Shown here one piece after another: positions 45,709 to 55,259 of a stretch of 64,000 nt of DNA. This DNA is from Sphingomonadales bacterium EhC05 (GTDB taxonomy: Bacteria; Pseudomonadota; Alphaproteobacteria; Sphingomonadales; Sphingomonadaceae): positions 356,533-420,532 of the forward strand of contig LXYP01000045.1 in the NCBI GenBank assembly GCA_001650955.1, in the 5' to 3' direction. The notes under the pieces were generated by a model. The model was not told where the DNA came from. It did no database searches and saw only the letters and a list, made by a program, of their open reading frames with translations. Position 1 is the stretch's first letter, and each line of letters begins with the position of its first letter. The position numbers were made by a program, and so were the translations under genes.

Positions 45709-47046
45709 ATGAACAAAGCAGACCCCAAGAAATTCCGCGTCAAGTCCTTTGGCTGTCAAATGAACGTCTATGACGGTGAGCGCATGAACGAAATGCTCGT
45801 CGATCAGGGCATGACCCGCGCCGACGAAGGCGAGGATGCCGATCTGGTTGTGCTCAATACCTGCCACATTCGGGAAAAAGCTGCGGAAAAAGTATATTCA
45901 GATATTGGTCGGTTGCGCAAAAAGGACGGCAGCACGCCGATGATCGCGGTGGCCGGCTGTGTCGCTCAGGCCGAAGGCAAGGAAATTTCGAGACGGGCTC
46001 CAACGGTTGACATTGTGGTTGGGCCACAGGCTTATCACCGATTGCCCGAGCTGATCGCTCGCGCAAAAACTGGCAGAAAAGCTTTAGACACAGATATGCC
46101 GGCGAATTCAAAGTTCGACGTTCTTCCAGTGCGGCAAAAGCAAGCCCGGCCCAATGCCTTCCTGACCGTCCAGGAAGGCTGCGACAAATTCTGCACATAT
46201 TGTGTGGTTCCCTATACGCGCGGTGCCGAAATTTCTCGACCTTGGGCTGATCTGATCGACGAGGCCAAAGCGTTGGTCGATGGCGGCGCCAAAGAAATCA
46301 CGCTGCTCGGGCAAAATGTCAACGCGTGGCGCGGCGCGGATCAGAGCGGCAAAGACCGGGGTCTTGACGGCCTCATTCGGGCCCTGGACCGGATTCCTGG
46401 TCTGGAGCGCATTCGTTACACCACCAGTCATCCCAATGACATGACCCAAGAGTTGATCGAAGCCCATGGCGATGTCGCCAAGCTGATGCCATATCTCCAT
46501 CTTCCGGTACAATCCGGCAGCGATGCTATTTTGAAAGCGATGAATCGCTCGCACACTACCGAAAGCTATTTGACAATTCTGCAACGGGTTCGTCATGTGC
46601 GGCCTGATATCGCCATATCCGGAGATTTTATTGTTGGCTTTCCCGGTGAAAGCGATCGTGATTTTGAAGATACGCTCGAGGTCGTGCGCCAGGCCAATTA
46701 TTCCCAAGCCTATTCTTTCAAATATTCCCCGCGCCCCGGCACTCCTGCAGCGACGATGGAAGATCAAATAGCGCCTGAAATAATGAATGAGCGACTGCAG
46801 CGACTGCAGGCCTTGCTCAATGAACAACAGCATGCGTTCAATCGCCAGGCAGTGGGGCGGACGACCCAGGCCCTGCTCGAACGCAAGGGCAAGCTGGATG
46901 GCCAATTGGTAGGAAAGACCCCTTGGTTGCAGTCCGTCCATATTATCGCACCCGACCTGGCCATTGGTGATATGGTGGACGTCGATATCGAAAGCGCGGG
47001 ACCCAACAGCCTTGCGGGGCGCCTCAATGAAAGAATAGCCGCCTAA
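45709..47046 (+). CDS. miaB: tRNA-2-methylthio-N6-dimethylallyladenosine synthase
   Basis: 445-residue radical SAM methylthiotransferase acting on i6A37. N-terminal UPF0004 domain with three cluster cysteines (SFGCQMN, NTCHIRE, AGCVAQ), the radical [15 protein letters not shown] motif in the centre, and a C-terminal TRAM domain. Stop overlaps phoH (TAATG). Confidence 0.96.
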   Translation: MNKADPKKFRVKSFGCQMNVYDGERMNEMLVDQGMTRADEGEDADLVVLNTCHIREKAAEKVYSDIGRLRKKDGSTPMIAVAGCVAQAEGKEISRRAPTVDIVVGPQAYHRLPELIARAKTGRKALDTDMPANSKFDVLPVRQKQARPNAFLTVQEGCDKFCTYCVVPYTRGAEISRPWADLIDEAKALVDGGAKEITLLGQNVNAWRGADQSGKDRGLDGLIRALDRIPGLERIRYTTSHPNDMTQELIEAHGDVAKLMPYLHLPVQSGSDAILKAMNRSHTTESYLTILQRVRHVRPDIAISGDFIVGFPGESDRDFEDTLEVVRQANYSQAYSFKYSPRPGTPAATMEDQIAPEIMNERLQRLQALLNEQQHAFNRQAVGRTTQALLERKGKLDGQLVGKTPWLQSVHIIAPDLAIGDMVDVDIESAGPNSLAGRLNERIAA

Positions 47047-48077
47047 TGGTACAAAAAACGAAGGCTGACGACGCGGCCAAGCTGATCAAACTGGATATCG
47101 AGTTTGAAGATCCGCAAATATTGGGGGATCTATTCGGCGAATATGATCGCAATATTGTCGCGATTGAAGATCGCCTGGGTGTCTATATCGCGGCTCGTGG
47201 CACGAAACTGAAGATCGAAGGCGAAGAACAATCGGTAGCGCAAGCCCACGATGTCTTAACCGGCATATATAACCGTCTGGAAAAAGGACAGGAAATTGAC
47301 GCGGGTGCCGTTGAAGCGATCATTGCCATGGCTGCTGATCCGCGGGTTGCCAAAGGAGCAAAGCCTGCCTCCGAACTCTCCCAAACGAATAGAAATGACG
47401 TTTCTGAACCGCCCAAAGTCATGATCCGTACGCGCAAGAAAACAATTTTTCCACGCTCGGTCAGGCAAGCCCATTATATGGAGGCTCTCGCGCGGGACGA
47501 TATGATCTTTGCACTTGGTCCTGCAGGAACAGGCAAAACATATGTCGCAGTTGCGCAAGCCGTGTCGCAATTGGTCAGCGGTTCTGTCGATCGCTTGATC
47601 TTGTCGAGGCCAGCAGTCGAGGCCGGCGAAAAAATCGGATTTCTCCCCGGTGATATGAAAGAAAAAGTCGATCCCTTTCTTCGCCCCCTCTATGATGCGC
47701 TTTATGATACGCTCCCGGCGGAACAGGTCGAGCGCCGGATCGAAAGTGGTGAAATTGAAATCGCGCCGATCGCCTTCATGCGCGGCAGAACCCTTGCCGA
47801 TGCTTTTGTTATCCTGGACGAAGCACAGAACACCACCGCCGCGCAAATGAAAATGTTTCTCACGCGATTTGGGATGAACAGTCGTATGGTGATATGCGGC
47901 GACCCCAAGCAGGTCGATTTGCCAGGCGAAGCCGTATCTGGTCTCGCCGATGCTGTTTCGAAACTTCGTGACATAGAAAAAGTCAGCGTCATCAAATTTG
48001 GAGCCAGTGATGTTGTACGCCATCCGCTGGTCGGCAAAATAGTCGAAGCCTATGAAGGCAAAGATGCTGCAGATTGA
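47046..48077 (+). CDS. PhoH-like ATPase (YbeZ type)
   Basis: 343 residues: N-terminal KH-like domain then PhoH ATPase with Walker A GPAGTGKTY, LSRPAVEAGEKIGFLPGD and Walker B AFVILDEAQN. Despite the name it is not part of the phosphate regulon here. Works with YbeY in rRNA maturation; the ybeY start overlaps its end by 14 bases. Confidence 0.94.
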   Translation: MVQKTKADDAAKLIKLDIEFEDPQILGDLFGEYDRNIVAIEDRLGVYIAARGTKLKIEGEEQSVAQAHDVLTGIYNRLEKGQEIDAGAVEAIIAMAADPRVAKGAKPASELSQTNRNDVSEPPKVMIRTRKKTIFPRSVRQAHYMEALARDDMIFALGPAGTGKTYVAVAQAVSQLVSGSVDRLILSRPAVEAGEKIGFLPGDMKEKVDPFLRPLYDALYDTLPAEQVERRIESGEIEIAPIAFMRGRTLADAFVILDEAQNTTAAQMKMFLTRFGMNSRMVICGDPKQVDLPGEAVSGLADAVSKLRDIEKVSVIKFGASDVVRHPLVGKIVEAYEGKDAAD

Positions 48078-48579
48078 GTTAAATGCCGGTTCGAGCTGGC
48101 AAAGGGAATTTGACTGGCAGTCGCTATGCGAGAAGGCCGTCAAGGCTGCGGTGAATAAAACTCCCTTTGCCGAACTGGATCAGCAAGGATTCACTGTCGA
48201 AGTCAGCATCAAATTGTCAGACAATGATGAAGTGCAGCATCTCAACGCCAGCTACCGGGGCAAGGACAAACCGACAAATGTCTTGTCCTTTCCGCAAATT
48301 CAGCAGGATTTGTTGGCGACGCTGGCCAACACCGATGATGGAGAAGCGCTGCTCGGCGACATCATTCTGGCGCAGGAATTGTGCGACGATGAAGCTCGAG
48401 ATAAATCCATTGCATTTGCCAGCCATGTTTCACATTTAATCGTCCACGGAACGCTTCATTTGCTAGGTTATGACCATCAGGATGAGGCCGAAGCGATGGT
48501 CATGGAAGAGCTTGAAGCTCATACCCTGGCCACATTGGGGATCGACAATCCCTATGCTGAAGACACTTTAAACAGGTAA
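48064..48579 (+). CDS. ybeY: rRNA maturation endoribonuclease YbeY
   Basis: 171 residues from ATG 48064 (MLQIELNAGSSW), a zinc-dependent RNase for 16S rRNA 3'-end processing and ribosome quality control. The three zinc histidines are in VHGTLHLLGYDHQDEAEAM (H-X3-H-X5-H). ATG 48052 four codons earlier is also possible. Confidence 0.95.
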   Translation: MLQIELNAGSSWQREFDWQSLCEKAVKAAVNKTPFAELDQQGFTVEVSIKLSDNDEVQHLNASYRGKDKPTNVLSFPQIQQDLLATLANTDDGEALLGDIILAQELCDDEARDKSIAFASHVSHLIVHGTLHLLGYDHQDEAEAMVMEELEAHTLATLGIDNPYAEDTLNR

Positions 48580-48590
48580 ATAAGAAACAA

Positions 48591-49544
48591 ATGACTGACG
48601 AACATAAGGAAAATGGTACCGTCGGCACTTCCGGTCGCAACATGGCGCCGAAAGATGACGAAGAACCCGGACGATTATGGCGGAGTCTGAAGGCTTTGGT
48701 GTTTGGAGACCCCGAAGACAATAGTCTCCGCGCCCAGATTGAAGAAGTCATCGACGATCATGAAAATGAAGCAGAAACGGACCGCACCGGCAGTCCGGAC
48801 CTGTCGCCACTTGAGCTCGAAATGCTGCGCAATATGTTGCACTTCAGCGAAAATCGCGTCGATGACATCGCAGTGCCGCGCGCCGACATTATCGCTATTG
48901 AGGAAAGCGCCCCATTTAGCGAATATATCGCAATCTTCTCGGAACATGGTCACAGCCGGATTCCGGTCTATCGGGACAATCTCGATAGCATCGTCGGAAT
49001 GGTCCATATAAAGGATATATTTGCGATTGTCGCAAAGGGACTAGATCATCCATCGGATATCAGCCCCTATCTTCGGCAACCGCGATTTGTCCCGGAATCC
49101 ATGGGTGTCCTCGACCTGCTCGCAGAAATGCGCGCCACGCGAACGCATTTGGCGATTATCTTTGACGAGTATAACGGCACCGAAGGCCTGGTCACGATTG
49201 AAGATATCGTCGAAGAAATCGTCGGCGAGATCGAAGATGAACATGATGATGAGCCGGTGCCGATGCTGGTCCGGCTGGAAAATGGTGTCTGGGAAGCAGA
49301 TGCGCGCGCGGAACTGGACGATGTCGGCGAGGCGATTGATCCCGCCCTGGAAGAAATTGACGAAGATGTGAATACGATTGGCGGCCTGTCTTTCGTTCTT
49401 GCCGGCCACATTCCCGAAATCGGCGAGAGACTGGAACACCCTAGTGGCTGGACGTTGGAAATTATGGAAGCGGACGATCGCCGCGTCACACGGCTGAGGT
49501 TACACCCTCCCAAACCGGATGCCATGGGGGCCAAAAGCGACTGA
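48591..49544 (+). CDS. CBS-domain hemolysin/CorC-family protein
   Basis: 317-residue soluble form lacking the DUF21 membrane domain: two CBS domains (VPRADIIAIEES, HSRIPVYRDNLDSIVGMVHIKD in part, LAIIFDEYNGTEGLVTIEDI) and a C-terminal CorC_HlyC domain. Usually the last regulator-like gene of the miaB-phoH-ybeY series; lnt, often next, is absent here and a convergent MOSC gene follows. Role in Mg/Co efflux is only inferred from the family name. Confidence 0.9.
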   Translation: MTDEHKENGTVGTSGRNMAPKDDEEPGRLWRSLKALVFGDPEDNSLRAQIEEVIDDHENEAETDRTGSPDLSPLELEMLRNMLHFSENRVDDIAVPRADIIAIEESAPFSEYIAIFSEHGHSRIPVYRDNLDSIVGMVHIKDIFAIVAKGLDHPSDISPYLRQPRFVPESMGVLDLLAEMRATRTHLAIIFDEYNGTEGLVTIEDIVEEIVGEIEDEHDDEPVPMLVRLENGVWEADARAELDDVGEAIDPALEEIDEDVNTIGGLSFVLAGHIPEIGERLEHPSGWTLEIMEADDRRVTRLRLHPPKPDAMGAKSD

Positions 49545-49549
49545 TTTGG

Positions 49550-50203
49550 CTATTGCGCGGCAAGTTGACTGGCTCTTGTCCGCCAGTTTTCTGCCAATTC
49601 GGGCATTTGCGACAGAGCCGTCAACTCGGCTGCCCTGCCCTTATGATGACCTCCGATGATCACGCGGAACAATTTGCTTAGCGGCCAGTCTGGGCGCGGC
49701 CTGTCAATCTGGATGATGGCATCACCCGCGGCAACTAATCCAGGTTCCAATATCCGGAAATAGCATCCCGACTTTGTCGATTTCACCACGGTTTTCAAAA
49801 CATCTGGCTTGCCGAAACGATGGTTGAGTTTCCAGCAGGGCTGTCGCGCATGGCTGCATTGAACCACGGCCTGGCCGATCCGAAATATGTCACCCAGATG
49901 GAGCTCGTCTTCGGTCAGAAACCGGCAACTGAGATTCTCTCCAAATGCGCCCGGATTATCGAGAAAATCGAGGTCGGGATATCGATCGCGCCAGAAAGAA
50001 TAATGCTCGACCGGATAGAGATGGATCGCTTTGTCGCGGCCACCATGATGGATGATATCAGCGACCTGATCCCCTTCCAGTCCATCGAACCCCAGCATTA
50101 CCGGCGCACCTACCGGCGACTTTATAATCGCACTCATTTCTCCTTCCTTATGAAAGGGTTTTGGTTTTCCGACTAACAGAGTTTCAAGCACCGATTTGAT
50201 CAT
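49550..50203 (-). CDS. MOSC-domain protein (YiiM-like)
   Basis: 217 residues: an N-terminal beta region and MOSC core with the conserved cysteine in VQCSHARQPCWKLNHRFG, the likely sulfur or molybdenum-cofactor ligand, then a C-terminal 3-alpha extension. YiiM-type proteins reduce N-hydroxylated compounds using molybdenum cofactor. Convergent with the CorC gene, 5 bp apart. Confidence 0.85.
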   Translation of the reverse strand: MIKSVLETLLVGKPKPFHKEGEMSAIIKSPVGAPVMLGFDGLEGDQVADIIHHGGRDKAIHLYPVEHYSFWRDRYPDLDFLDNPGAFGENLSCRFLTEDELHLGDIFRIGQAVVQCSHARQPCWKLNHRFGKPDVLKTVVKSTKSGCYFRILEPGLVAAGDAIIQIDRPRPDWPLSKLFRVIIGGHHKGRAAELTALSQMPELAENWRTRASQLAAQ

Positions 50204-50267
50204 GGATAAATGCTAGACGAGCAAGTCTATATTGGCAATTTCCTCCTGATTATGCTTGAAGACGTGA

Positions 50268-51449
50268 ATGCAAATCAGCGACCTACGTATTGCCCTTTAT
50301 AGCGGGAATTATAATTTTGTGCGCGATGGCGCGAACCAGGCGCTGAACCGTCTCGTCGACTATTTATTGCGCCAGGGAGCCGCTGTGCGGGTCTATTCGC
50401 CGACCACCGACACACCGGCATTTGAACCGACCGGTGATCTTGTCAGCGTACCTTCTTTCGCTTTCCCCGGAAGAGGCGAATATCGTTTCCCCACCCATAT
50501 TTCGTCGGCAGCGAAACGGGATCTCGATGCATTCAATCCCAATATCATGCAGATTTCCAGTCCTGATCCGGTCGGCCACAGGATGGTCACTTGGGCACGC
50601 AAACGCGGAATTCCAGTATTGGCGTCAGTTCACACCCGTTTCGAAACCTATCCTCGCTATTATAATCTCGCTTTTCTTGAACCGGTCCTGTTGGCGGTTT
50701 TGCGCCGGATATATCGACGCAGCGATGCGCTGGTGGCGCCGTCGGAATCCATGGCCCAGGTGCTGCGGGATCAGAGAATGAACTATGATGTTGGAATCTG
50801 GTCGCGTGGCGTCGACAGAGAGATTTTCAATTCCCAGCGGCGGGATCTTGCATGGCGTCAGTCTTTTGGCATCGCCGACGATGAACCGGTGATTGGATTT
50901 CTCGGGCGTCTCGTTATGGAGAAGGGACTCGATGTTTTTTCGGATGCGATTGATGAATTGAAGCGCCGTAACGTCGGGCACAAAATCATGGTGATCGGCG
51001 AAGGCCCCGCTCAACAGTGGTTTCAGGACCGTATTCCAGATGCAATATTTGCGGGATTTCAGCAAGGGTCTGATCTCGGCAAAGCCGTTGCCAGCATGGA
51101 TATGCTGTTTAATCCATCGATAACCGAGACGTTCGGAAATGTCACATTGGAAGCGATGGCCTGCGGTTTGCCGGTGGTCGCAGCAAAAGCCACCGGAAGT
51201 CAAAGTCTTGTCAAAGATAATGAGTGCGGCAGATTAATCTCTCCGGGTGCGATCCGGGATTTTGCCGATGCGCTGCAACTCTATTGCGAAGACGAAAGCA
51301 CGCGGGCGGCGCATGGGAAAGCGGGCGAAATCCGTTCGGAACAATATAGCTGGGACCAGATCAATCATGCGGTCGCCGAGACCTATCTGCGCCTCGTTCG
51401 CCAACGTGAGGCCGGGCATGGCCCATTTCAGCAGGCTTCAATCCGATAA
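50268..51449 (+). CDS. GT4-family glycosyltransferase
   Basis: 393 residues, GT-B fold. N-terminal ALYSGNYNFVRDGANQALNRL and C-terminal donor site FNPSITETFGNVTLEAMACGLPVV with the E-X7-E motif resemble the MgtA/SqdX group (alpha-glycosyl or mannosyl transfer to lipids). No other glycolipid genes are close, so the acceptor is open. Followed 2 bp later by rarA. Confidence 0.87.
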   Translation: MQISDLRIALYSGNYNFVRDGANQALNRLVDYLLRQGAAVRVYSPTTDTPAFEPTGDLVSVPSFAFPGRGEYRFPTHISSAAKRDLDAFNPNIMQISSPDPVGHRMVTWARKRGIPVLASVHTRFETYPRYYNLAFLEPVLLAVLRRIYRRSDALVAPSESMAQVLRDQRMNYDVGIWSRGVDREIFNSQRRDLAWRQSFGIADDEPVIGFLGRLVMEKGLDVFSDAIDELKRRNVGHKIMVIGEGPAQQWFQDRIPDAIFAGFQQGSDLGKAVASMDMLFNPSITETFGNVTLEAMACGLPVVAAKATGSQSLVKDNECGRLISPGAIRDFADALQLYCEDESTRAAHGKAGEIRSEQYSWDQINHAVAETYLRLVRQREAGHGPFQQASIR

Positions 51450-51451
51450 TC

Positions 51452-52774
51452 ATGGGCGGATTATTTGATGATGATGATGCCCATGCCGGAGATTTAGGCA
51501 CACAGTCCAACAATATTCCTCTGGCTGACCGGCTTCGTCCGAAGAGCCTTTCTGACATCGTCGGCCAGGATCATCTGGTGCGTGAGGACGGCACGATCGG
51601 CAGGATGATCGCATCGGGAAAACTGGCTTCGATGATCTTATGGGGGCCTCCAGGGACCGGAAAAACCAGCCTCGCGCGGCTTCTGGCCCATCAGACGGAT
51701 TTGCATTTCAAGGCTATTTCTGCGGTCTTTTCCGGAGTTGCGGACCTCAAGAAGGTTTTCGCCGAAGCTGAAATGCATATGCAATCGGGCAAGGCGACCT
51801 TGCTCTTTGTCGACGAAATTCACCGGTTCAACCGTTCTCAGCAGGACAGTTTTCTGCCCTATGTCGAGAAAGGAACGGTTGTTCTGGTCGGCGCAACAAC
51901 AGAAAATCCGTCTTTTGAACTCAATGCCGCCTTGTTGAGCCGAACCCAGGTATTGATCCTCAATCGGCTGGACAGCGCGGCTTTGGAGTTGCTGCTGGCC
52001 AAAGCCGAGGCACTGGAAAATAGCCCCCTTCCGCTCACCGTCGAGGCGAAACAGGCGTTGATCGCAAGCGCGGACGGCGACGGCCGTTTTCTGCTCAATC
52101 AGGCAGAAACCCTATTCTCTCTCGGGCTCGATTCACCGCTTGATCCCGCCAGACTCGCGAAAATCCTGCATCGGCGAATGCCGGTCTATGACAAGGATCG
52201 GGAAGGCCATTATAATCTCATTTCTGCACTGCATAAAGCGATGCGCGGATCAGATCCTCAGGCCTCGCTCTATTATCTGGCGCGCATGCTGGTCGCAGGA
52301 GAGGAGCCGCTTTATCTGCTGCGCCGGATCGTTCGCTTCGCGAGCGAGGATATCGGCATGGCGGATCCCCAGGCTCTGGTACAATCCTTGGCGGCCAAGG
52401 ACGCCTATATGTTTCTGGGAAGTCCCGAAGGGGAATTGGCGATTGTTCAAGCCTGCCTATATTGCGCCACCGCGCCCAAATCCAATGCCGCCTATCGCGC
52501 CCAGAAACAGGCCTGGAAGACAGCGAAACAGACCGGTTCGCTGATGCCGCCACAAAATATACTCAACGCGCCCACCAAATTGATGAAGGACATCGGCTAT
52601 GGCGAAGGCTATAGTTATGACCATGAGGCGGATGACGGGTTTTCCGGGGATAATTATTGGCCCGAAGAGATGCAGCCGGAGCAATTTTACGCTCCGGTCG
52701 ACCGCGGCTTTGAACATAAGATTCGGGAACGGCTGGAATATTGGGAGACATTGCGTGCGGAAAAAATGGGTTAG
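51452..52774 (+). CDS. rarA: Replication-associated recombination protein A (MgsA/Mgs1-like)
   Basis: 440-residue AAA+ clamp-loader-like ATPase active at stalled forks. Walker A GPPGTGKTSLARLLA, Walker B LFVDEIHRFNRSQQD, sensor 1 GATTENPSFELN, and the tetramerisation domain with YMFLGSPEGELAI and the C-terminal FYAPVDRGFEHKI. The next gene starts inside its last 20 bases. Confidence 0.95.
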   Translation: MGGLFDDDDAHAGDLGTQSNNIPLADRLRPKSLSDIVGQDHLVREDGTIGRMIASGKLASMILWGPPGTGKTSLARLLAHQTDLHFKAISAVFSGVADLKKVFAEAEMHMQSGKATLLFVDEIHRFNRSQQDSFLPYVEKGTVVLVGATTENPSFELNAALLSRTQVLILNRLDSAALELLLAKAEALENSPLPLTVEAKQALIASADGDGRFLLNQAETLFSLGLDSPLDPARLAKILHRRMPVYDKDREGHYNLISALHKAMRGSDPQASLYYLARMLVAGEEPLYLLRRIVRFASEDIGMADPQALVQSLAAKDAYMFLGSPEGELAIVQACLYCATAPKSNAAYRAQKQAWKTAKQTGSLMPPQNILNAPTKLMKDIGYGEGYSYDHEADDGFSGDNYWPEEMQPEQFYAPVDRGFEHKIRERLEYWETLRAEKMG

Positions 52775-54155
52775 CATTTCGATCATCACCGCCCTGCTCT
52801 CCACTGGCGCCTTGGCCCAGAACAAGGAACCAACGCGCTACGACCGCGCGCTCGCGGCTGGCTATAAGGCCCAATTCATCTGTTCCGGCCTGTGGAATGG
52901 CGGCAAGTCGCTGGCGAATATCAAGACAGATGAACTGACCGGCATCTACAGTCGCATCGCCGCCATTGTGCCACTATTGAACGAAGAAGTAGACGAGACC
53001 GAACGGCAGGTCCGTGTCCGGTTTGCCGATGATGCACCGCCACGCTTGGCGATCTGGAATCGCAAAACCGGCTGTACGTCGATGCCGATCGGCTTTGAAG
53101 CTGTCAAAACCGGTGGCCAAGTGAAATTGGCAGAGGCTTTCGATCAGCGCCTATGGCCGATGGGCGATGCCTCGGCCACCGCCACCAAGCCACCATCTCC
53201 GACTCTGATTGAAATATCGGACAAGGCATTTGATGGCCGTTCCTATGGTCCCGGCAGCAAAACAAGTGCGGTGCTGATTATCCATCAGGGCAAAATCGTC
53301 AGCGAACGATATAGGTCCGGCCATGATCTGCACACCGGACAGAGGACATGGTCCGTGGCAAAATCAATCGCCGGGACCTTGGTCGGTCACGCGGTGCAGA
53401 ACGGGATGGCAGATGTCCATGCGCCCAACCGGATCCCGCAATGGCAGAAATTTGCAGACGGCCGCGCCGCGATAACCATCGATCAGCTTCTCCGCATGTC
53501 GAGCGGGTTGTTTAGCGATACCGCCGGCAACCGCACGGATCCGATATATATGGGCGGCACCAGTATTTCCGAACGGACCACGAGCTGGCCCCTGCTCTAT
53601 GCCCCGGGCTCCCGCTTTCGCTATGCCAATAATGATACCATGCTGGCGATATTGGCGGTTCAGGCACAGTATCGGCAAAATTCGAAACTGGACAAGTCCA
53701 CGGCGGGTCAAGATGATTTCAGGCCCTATGATTTCTTCCAGAAACTGGGAATGACCCGCACTTATGCCGAGACCGACTGGCAGGACAATTATGTCCTGTC
53801 GAGCCAGGTCTGGACGACGGCCCGCGACCTCGGACGCCTGGGAATGCTTTATCTCAACAATGGCATATGGAATGGGGAGCAGTTGATCCCTGAAAATTGG
53901 CGGGAATATGTCAGCATGCCTTCCGGCCCGCAGCCCAGGGGTCGCAATTTCGGTTATGGCGCCTCCTTCTGGCTGATGAACCAATCCGAGGGAATACCGG
54001 CAGATACATTTGCCGGCTTTGGCAACCGCGGACAATATCTTGTGATCATTCCTTCGATGGATATTGTCATCATCCGACGCGGTTATGACACGCGCACGAC
54101 ACGCTTTGATATCGAAGCCTTGACCAAAGCTATCGTGGCAGAGTTCAAATCATGA
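52755..54155 (+). CDS. Serine hydrolase of the beta-lactamase / penicillin-binding-protein type
   Basis: 466 residues from a GTG at 52755 in frame with the enzyme; this start directly gives a signal peptide (RKKWVSISIITALLSTGALAQ in part), so I prefer it to the ATG upstream inside rarA. S-X-X-K is SVAK in TWSVAKSIAGTLV and the Y-X-N is YAN in FRYANNDTM. Exported, likely periplasmic esterase or DD-peptidase-like; substrate unknown. Overlaps the quinone reductase gene by four bases. Confidence 0.88.
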   Translation: MRKKWVSISIITALLSTGALAQNKEPTRYDRALAAGYKAQFICSGLWNGGKSLANIKTDELTGIYSRIAAIVPLLNEEVDETERQVRVRFADDAPPRLAIWNRKTGCTSMPIGFEAVKTGGQVKLAEAFDQRLWPMGDASATATKPPSPTLIEISDKAFDGRSYGPGSKTSAVLIIHQGKIVSERYRSGHDLHTGQRTWSVAKSIAGTLVGHAVQNGMADVHAPNRIPQWQKFADGRAAITIDQLLRMSSGLFSDTAGNRTDPIYMGGTSISERTTSWPLLYAPGSRFRYANNDTMLAILAVQAQYRQNSKLDKSTAGQDDFRPYDFFQKLGMTRTYAETDWQDNYVLSSQVWTTARDLGRLGMLYLNNGIWNGEQLIPENWREYVSMPSGPQPRGRNFGYGASFWLMNQSEGIPADTFAGFGNRGQYLVIIPSMDIVIIRRGYDTRTTRFDIEALTKAIVAEFKS

Positions 54156-55144
54156 AACCAACCTATCATGCAGCCGTCTGCACTTCCCTTACCGGTCCGT
54201 CATCGATCCAGATTCTCGAACAAGAAGTCAGGCCATTGCAAGCTGGAGAGGTGCGGGTTGCGATCCAAGCCACTGGTCTCAATTTCCCTGATTTGCTTAT
54301 GACTCAAGGCAAATATCAGTTCCGCCCCGATCCGCCTTTCATTCCCGGCCTGGAATGTGCCGGAGAGATAATCGAAATGGGTTCGGATGTAGCGGAATTC
54401 AAAATCGGTGACCGCGTGATGGCGGGTGGCAAAGGAAATTGCTTGGCCGAACAGCTCGTCGTGGATGCGCGCGCGGCAAAGCCGCTACCTGCTGCCCTGT
54501 CCTTTGCGGACGGTGCCTGCTGGCAAACCGCAGCGGCCACCGCATGGAATGCATTGATTGAGGGAGCCAATCTGCAACCCGACGAAACCGTTCTTATTCT
54601 CGGCGCAAGCGGCGGAGTCGGCATGGCCGCCGTCAAGCTGGCCAAACACCAGGGTGCGATCGTCATCGGTACTGGCTCTACTGCAGCAAAGCGCGACGCG
54701 ATCAGCGCAGCGGGAGCCGATCATATAGTTGATCCATCTGATCCCGATCTGGCTAAGACGGTCAAAAAACTCACCGGTGGTGACGGCGTCAACGTGGTCT
54801 ATGATCCGGTTGGCGGCGATCTTGCGATAACAGCGACCCGGGCCATTGCATGGGGCGGGAGATATCTTGTGGTCGGTTTTGCGAGCGGCACGATCCCGTC
54901 ATTTCCTGCCAATCATGCGCTGATCAAAGCCTATCGTATCATCGGTATCCGGGCGGGCGAAAGTCCCCGGCGAGATCCCGATCTGGCCAGAAGACAGAAT
55001 GCGGCGCTGGCGACACTTGCAGAGAAGGGAGTGATGAAGCCCCATATCTCCCATCAATTCGATCTCGCGCAAACCAGCGAGGCATTGCGGGCATTGGAAA
55101 ACCGAGCTGTCGTTGGTCGATGTGTCATCCTGATGGCGACATAA
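54152..55144 (+). CDS. NADPH:quinone oxidoreductase / zinc-free MDR alcohol dehydrogenase-like
   Basis: 330-residue medium-chain reductase. The nucleotide-binding loop is LGASGGVGMAAVKLA; ECAGEIIEMG and GLNFPDLL are typical of quinone oxidoreductase. No zinc-ligand Cys set is seen, as expected. Coupled to the serine hydrolase by ATGA. Confidence 0.9.
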   Translation: MKPTYHAAVCTSLTGPSSIQILEQEVRPLQAGEVRVAIQATGLNFPDLLMTQGKYQFRPDPPFIPGLECAGEIIEMGSDVAEFKIGDRVMAGGKGNCLAEQLVVDARAAKPLPAALSFADGACWQTAAATAWNALIEGANLQPDETVLILGASGGVGMAAVKLAKHQGAIVIGTGSTAAKRDAISAAGADHIVDPSDPDLAKTVKKLTGGDGVNVVYDPVGGDLAITATRAIAWGGRYLVVGFASGTIPSFPANHALIKAYRIIGIRAGESPRRDPDLARRQNAALATLAEKGVMKPHISHQFDLAQTSEALRALENRAVVGRCVILMAT

Positions 55145-55259
55145 TCCATCCTGTTACACATGATTACAAGTTGATCGGCCGGATTCGCGATTGCGCCCTG
55201 TCCATTGAACGCTGAAAATGATATTCAGCGAACAACAGAAATCTGCAGGGGAAGCAGTA